DNA from: Burhinus oedicnemus
Taxonomy: Eukaryota; Chordata; Aves; Charadriiformes; Burhinidae
Assembly (NCBI GenBank): GCA_008921705.1
Contig: VFFE01007869.1
Coordinates: forward strand, 503,737-567,736
Direction of reading: 5' to 3'
DNA length: 64,000 bases
Shown in pieces: positions 60,869-64,000 of the stretch. The notes below the pieces were generated by a model that was given only the letters and a program-made list of their open reading frames with translations, had not been told where the DNA came from and did no database searches. Each line of letters begins with the position of its first letter. The stretch's first letter is position 1. The position numbers and the translations under genes are program-made.

Positions 60869-62622
60869 GATGCATGTGGGAGGAAGATCTTAATTCTCTG
60901 GCACTTCATTCACTGGTATTTCTTGTGCAGTCTGATCATGGTCAGCCTCAAAACCAACAGTCAGCTTTGGGCCAATGAGTGCCCCCTGTGCTGGCCTCCT
61001 GGCTCTGCTGAGACTCAGCCATCTTTGCTCCTTATTTTTAATTTCAGAAGAGAAAAAAATTAAAAATCAACAGTACCCAGAGACCTTCCTTTGCTAAATA
61101 AATACTGGCAGAATTCAGCATTTAGAGACAGGTTCTAGTCTCAGTTGTACCCCTGCAAAGAGCTGCTCGTGTTCCTTGAGGTCAAATCCTGCAGCACATA
61201 CAGCAGGACCATATCTTTGAATACCGGTGCATCCTGGAGTGCCCCAACAACCAGATTTGGAGGGTGACCTTGTGAAGTTAGGGGTGCTGGATGAAGCAAA
61301 CTCCTTGAGTCTTGAAAGCCTGTATTTACAAACACTGACTGAGATCTGTCTTCAGCTATGTTGATCATAGAACTGCAAGAGTCTTATTGTAAAAAGGTGG
61401 CACCTTCTTCTATAACACCTGGTGGTTTCTGAGCCAGAGAGATGCTAGCAAATCCGATATTTGATAATCCTCAAAGTTGTAATATTGCTGACAGTGAAAG
61501 AGTGGGAGGTGAGACGGGATGACTGACTACCTGACCAACCTCTGATATCTGGACAGAAGAAGCCTTTCAGCTGGCATTTAAGGAATGATAAGAGAGGAAG
61601 TAGAGGTCAGGAGGCAGCTGTCAGTCATCTCCTACTGATGCCCTTTTCTTTGCTGCCGGAACCAGCACCAGGACGACGTCACATTTCCAGAGATGGGTAG
61701 TTTCCAAGGTGCCACTAGGACAAGGAGGAAGGACTGAGCGACCGCCATGGGAAGAGAGCCATGCTGGGCTTCCCAGTCTAATTCAGATATTGCACGAGGG
61801 TATTTTAATTTTCTTTGGCTCCAAGTTCAGTACTGGGGTGTGAGCCCCACACACTGTGGGACAGGAGAGCGTGCGATCCCAGCCCACCCCCTCCTGCATA
61901 CAAGGGCAGTTGTGAAGTCGCTAGAAGGATTTATTTGGTGGAAAAGACCAGCAAAGGCACCTTTGAAGTAACTGCTAATCCGTGTAACCATAGAAATTTT
62001 GGCAAAGGCTCCTCAGAGACTGCGGGCAGGCCACTAAGTAAATACTCTTGGCAGTGAGCTGCTGAAACTTCCCTCCCTGGAGAGGCCGGGCACCGCAGAC
62101 GCAGTGAGGCCCCTGGGCTGGAACTGGCCACCATCGCCAGCTCCCTCTTGGTAGAGGGCCTGGGTCACCCTCCTTGAAAACAGTCTCCGTGACCACACGT
62201 TAACCTTGGAGCAGCCCAGCTCGGCCCTGGGGCTGAGCTCATCCGTGGGCCGGTCACCGCAGGTTGACGCAGGGAGAGGGTGCAGGCATTGATCGCTCAG
62301 GTAGGCATGTGGAGGTCGGGGGCACAGCTGCTTTACAGGGAAAATGGACCTGCTTGTATGAATATTAATTCTCTGTTAGCTCAGATCCTACGTGATGGCG
62401 GATCAGAAACATGTCCTCAATTCCACATTTTTTCCCCGAGCTTTTGCTGTCTGTCTGTATCTCTCTTATTCCAGTGTTGCATACCAAGAGTTGTAACCCT
62501 TTTCAGACCAAGCCCGTTTTTATTGTTATGCAGAGCCCAGCACAAGGGTGCTTGGGTCCATGGTGATGTTGCTAGGCTGCCGTAACGATGCAGTAACACT
62601 TCATTTTGTTTTCCAGCAGGTC
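60869..62622. promoter_or_regulatory. Head-to-head region between LRRIQ4 remnant and LRRC34
   Basis: The two genes diverge from this 1.75-kb region, so it should contain both promoters. The part around 61640-62300 is GC-richer than its surroundings. It holds a CRE-like CGACGTCA at 61674-61681 (one mismatch to TGACGTCA) and a plausible non-coding LRRC34 exon 1 ending CGCTCAG before donor GTAGGC at 62301. No ATG occurs in the 150 bases before that donor. The start sites are not determined. Confidence 0.5.
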
Positions 62623-62738
62623 ATGTCAGTTCGTCCAGATCTCCACCAGCACTATGTGCGGGCCTGCCAAAACATGGGCCAACCTGAAAACCCCTTCATT
62701 TCTCATGTCCTTCAAGAAGCTGATAAAAATGATAAAAT
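62617..62738 (+). CDS. LRRC34: LRRC34 first coding exon
   Basis: Polypyrimidine tract then CAGCAG, a tandem (NAGNAG) acceptor giving exon starts 62617 or 62620. ATG at 62623 and 38 codons plus two bases to donor GTAAGG. The LHQHYVRACQNMGQP segment aligns with the human LLQRYSSICQELGLE region. Confidence 0.88.
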
Positions 62739-63987
62739 GTAAGGAAATAACAAACAGCGTGTTTCAGATGCTTCTGAAAGCCTTAAACAAGATAGCAGGA
62801 CAAGGAGTTGAACAATGAGAAAGTTCTTGCAGTTTCAGGCTTAAACACAAATCATATTTAGCATTTGCTGCTGAAGTTCTGGTTTGACTCATCGTGACAT
62901 CATCTTGGCAGAAGTTTGTAGCTATATATCCCTTCTGGGCAGCTTTACAAGCAGTGAAATTGAAAAAAGTGAAAAATGTACAGGATGGTGCCTTTGTGTC
63001 CCTTAAAGAAGCCAAACCCAGTGTCTAGTCATCCTAACTCCCTTCCTTTTGTCTCGCTCCTGTTTAAAAAGCGTCAGCTGCATCCAGTTAGCTTCCAGCT
63101 GGTAATGCTTCCCTGAACTGTCTCTGAATCCTGCCAAGGTATTAACCACCCAAATTCTCTCTCATTATGTAGGGCTTTCTCTCATGGATGCTCTTGGGGT
63201 CAAAGTTAATTGTCCTTTGGAGAGAAAACCTGAGAAAATACAGTATAGTGAAATGGTTTGTGTTAGGTTTTGATCCTGAGGGCAAGACAGGCTAAATAAA
63301 GGAAAGGGAACAAGTAAAAAGGAGATGATGAGGTAACCTCCAGGACAGTCTTTGTTTCCATCTGCCTTCCCCACATCTTGCTTCTTCCTGCTTTCAGTAC
63401 ATGTGTGCTATGTGTGGTCTTGCAGCTGTGCAGTGTCTTCAGCATATCAAAAAGGACACTGCTGAGGTACAGCTTGAATCATGTAATCTGTCGTGGTGTT
63501 GCCAAAGGTAGTGGCAGCAGCTAACTGCATGCAAACACATCAGCAAGGGCAAGCATGGATACATTTCTTATCTGGAGAGAAATTTAATTTTTCTGTATCA
63601 TTTTACTTCTCCCCATGTGCTTATATTTTTATGTTACAGCAAATGGACAAAAGGAATCACATTAAAAATAGCTGGAAATAATCATCTAGTGCCTGTGCAG
63701 AGAGTTACAGATGACGATCTTCAAGTTCTTGCCTCTGTCTTACACAACACTGTATTTGTCACAGGTAAGCTTTTTTCACGTGTGTTTGATATTGCTGTGC
63801 TAATATAAGAAAACATAAGCAGTCTTGATTTCAGCCTTAATTCATCTTTATTTCTTTTTGTTTAGAGATCAGCTAATTGTAGATACACATCTGTCACAGT
63901 CTTCATTCTTTGTCTTTTTCAGGTTTGGATCTTAGATGTAATGTATTGACTGATGCTGGAGCAAAGCACATGGCAACATTCCTCCAG
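62623..63987 (+). CDS. LRRC34: LRRC34, leucine-rich repeat-containing protein 34 (5' part, 3 coding exons)
   Basis: LRRC34 is a nucleolar/nuclear RNase-inhibitor-type LRR protein expressed in germ and pluripotent cells (literature recalled, ribosome-biogenesis link). Exons: 62623-62738, 63640-63764, 63923-63987 and on, with phases 2, 1 and 0 closing. The first ATG in frame is 62623 (MSVRPDLHQHYVRACQNMG) with G at -3. The exon itself begins at 62617 or 62620. Key matches to the human protein are IAGNNHLVPVQRVTDDDLQ (human NGNNRPVYLQRISDSDLQ) and GLDLRCNVLTDAGAK (human GLDLRYNHITDVGAE). The gene is cut by the window end. Human neighbours and orientation agree with LRRC34. Confidence 0.92.
63640..63764 (+). 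CDS. LRRC34: LRRC34 coding exon 2
   Basis: 125 nt, acceptor GTTACAG, donor GTAAGC, phases 2 to 1. Encodes TLKIAGNNHLVPVQRVTDDD and LQVLASVLHN, the lead-in to the LRR array. Confidence 0.94.
63923..63987 (+). CDS. LRRC34: LRRC34 coding exon 3 (may continue to window end)
   Basis: Acceptor TTTTTCAG, then GLDLRCNVLTDAGAKHMATF and LQ. CAG/GTGCCA at 63985-63993 is a plausible donor at the position where the human exon ends (after LLQ), but the frame is also open to base 64000, so the exon end is uncertain. Confidence 0.85.
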
Positions 63988-64000
63988 GTGCCAAAATTAT

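Noticed and set aside
61980..62000. GTAACCATAGAAAT as an RFX X-box near LRRC34
   Set aside because: The second half-site does not fit RGYAAC, so it is only a half-match.

Overview
The window is vertebrate nuclear DNA, most likely from a bird. Coding sequence is split into exons by GT-AG introns. A CR1 LINE 3' end with the avian-style ATTCTATGA terminus lies at 23891-24179. There is one CpG-island promoter, interspersed-repeat density is low, and one 20-N assembly gap is present. The gene order SEC62 - SAMD7 - LRRC31 - LRRIQ4 - LRRC34 matches, in inverted orientation, the block I know from human 3q26.2, squeezed into about 64 kb. The species cannot be named from this sequence.

Layout. 1-5445: intron 1 of SEC62 (minus strand), whose first coding exon (5446-5481) sits in a CpG island at about 4880-5800. 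5800-14697: intergenic DNA and the probable SAMD7 3' UTR. 14698-23809: SAMD7 on the minus strand, eight coding exons, predicted 543 residues, with a C-terminal SAM domain; all splice phases close. 24180-41617: non-coding DNA with the CR1 copy, a 23-bp inverted repeat, microsatellites and the gap. 41618-52585: LRRC31 on the plus strand, nine coding exons, predicted 584 residues. Six consecutive exons are exactly 168 nt and all phase 1-1. 52586-57470: the LRRC31 3' UTR candidate and intergenic DNA. 57471-60868: LRRIQ4 on the minus strand, clearly recognisable but broken. 60869-62622: the head-to-head region between LRRIQ4 and LRRC34. 62623-63987 and on: the first three coding exons of LRRC34 (plus strand), which runs off the right edge.

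The genes do not form a pathway. SEC62 is a general ER-translocon gene, SAMD7 a photoreceptor chromatin repressor, LRRC31 an epithelial LRR protein and LRRC34 a germ/stem-cell LRR protein. Three neighbouring genes encode LRR proteins: LRRC31 and LRRC34 have ribonuclease-inhibitor-like repeats, while LRRIQ4 has the shorter leucine-rich type.

The most notable observation is LRRIQ4. It has four in-frame stops where human LRRIQ4 (from memory) has sense codons, plus a possible fifth further upstream; two frameshifts; a splice acceptor changed from AG to GG; and no recognisable IQ-motif exon. It looks like a unitary pseudogene inside otherwise intact synteny. I found no novel multi-gene system. Other points of interest are the 168-nt exon modules of LRRC31, its possible alternative N-terminus, the CR1 copy abutting a SAMD7 splice acceptor, and several non-B-DNA-prone tracts.
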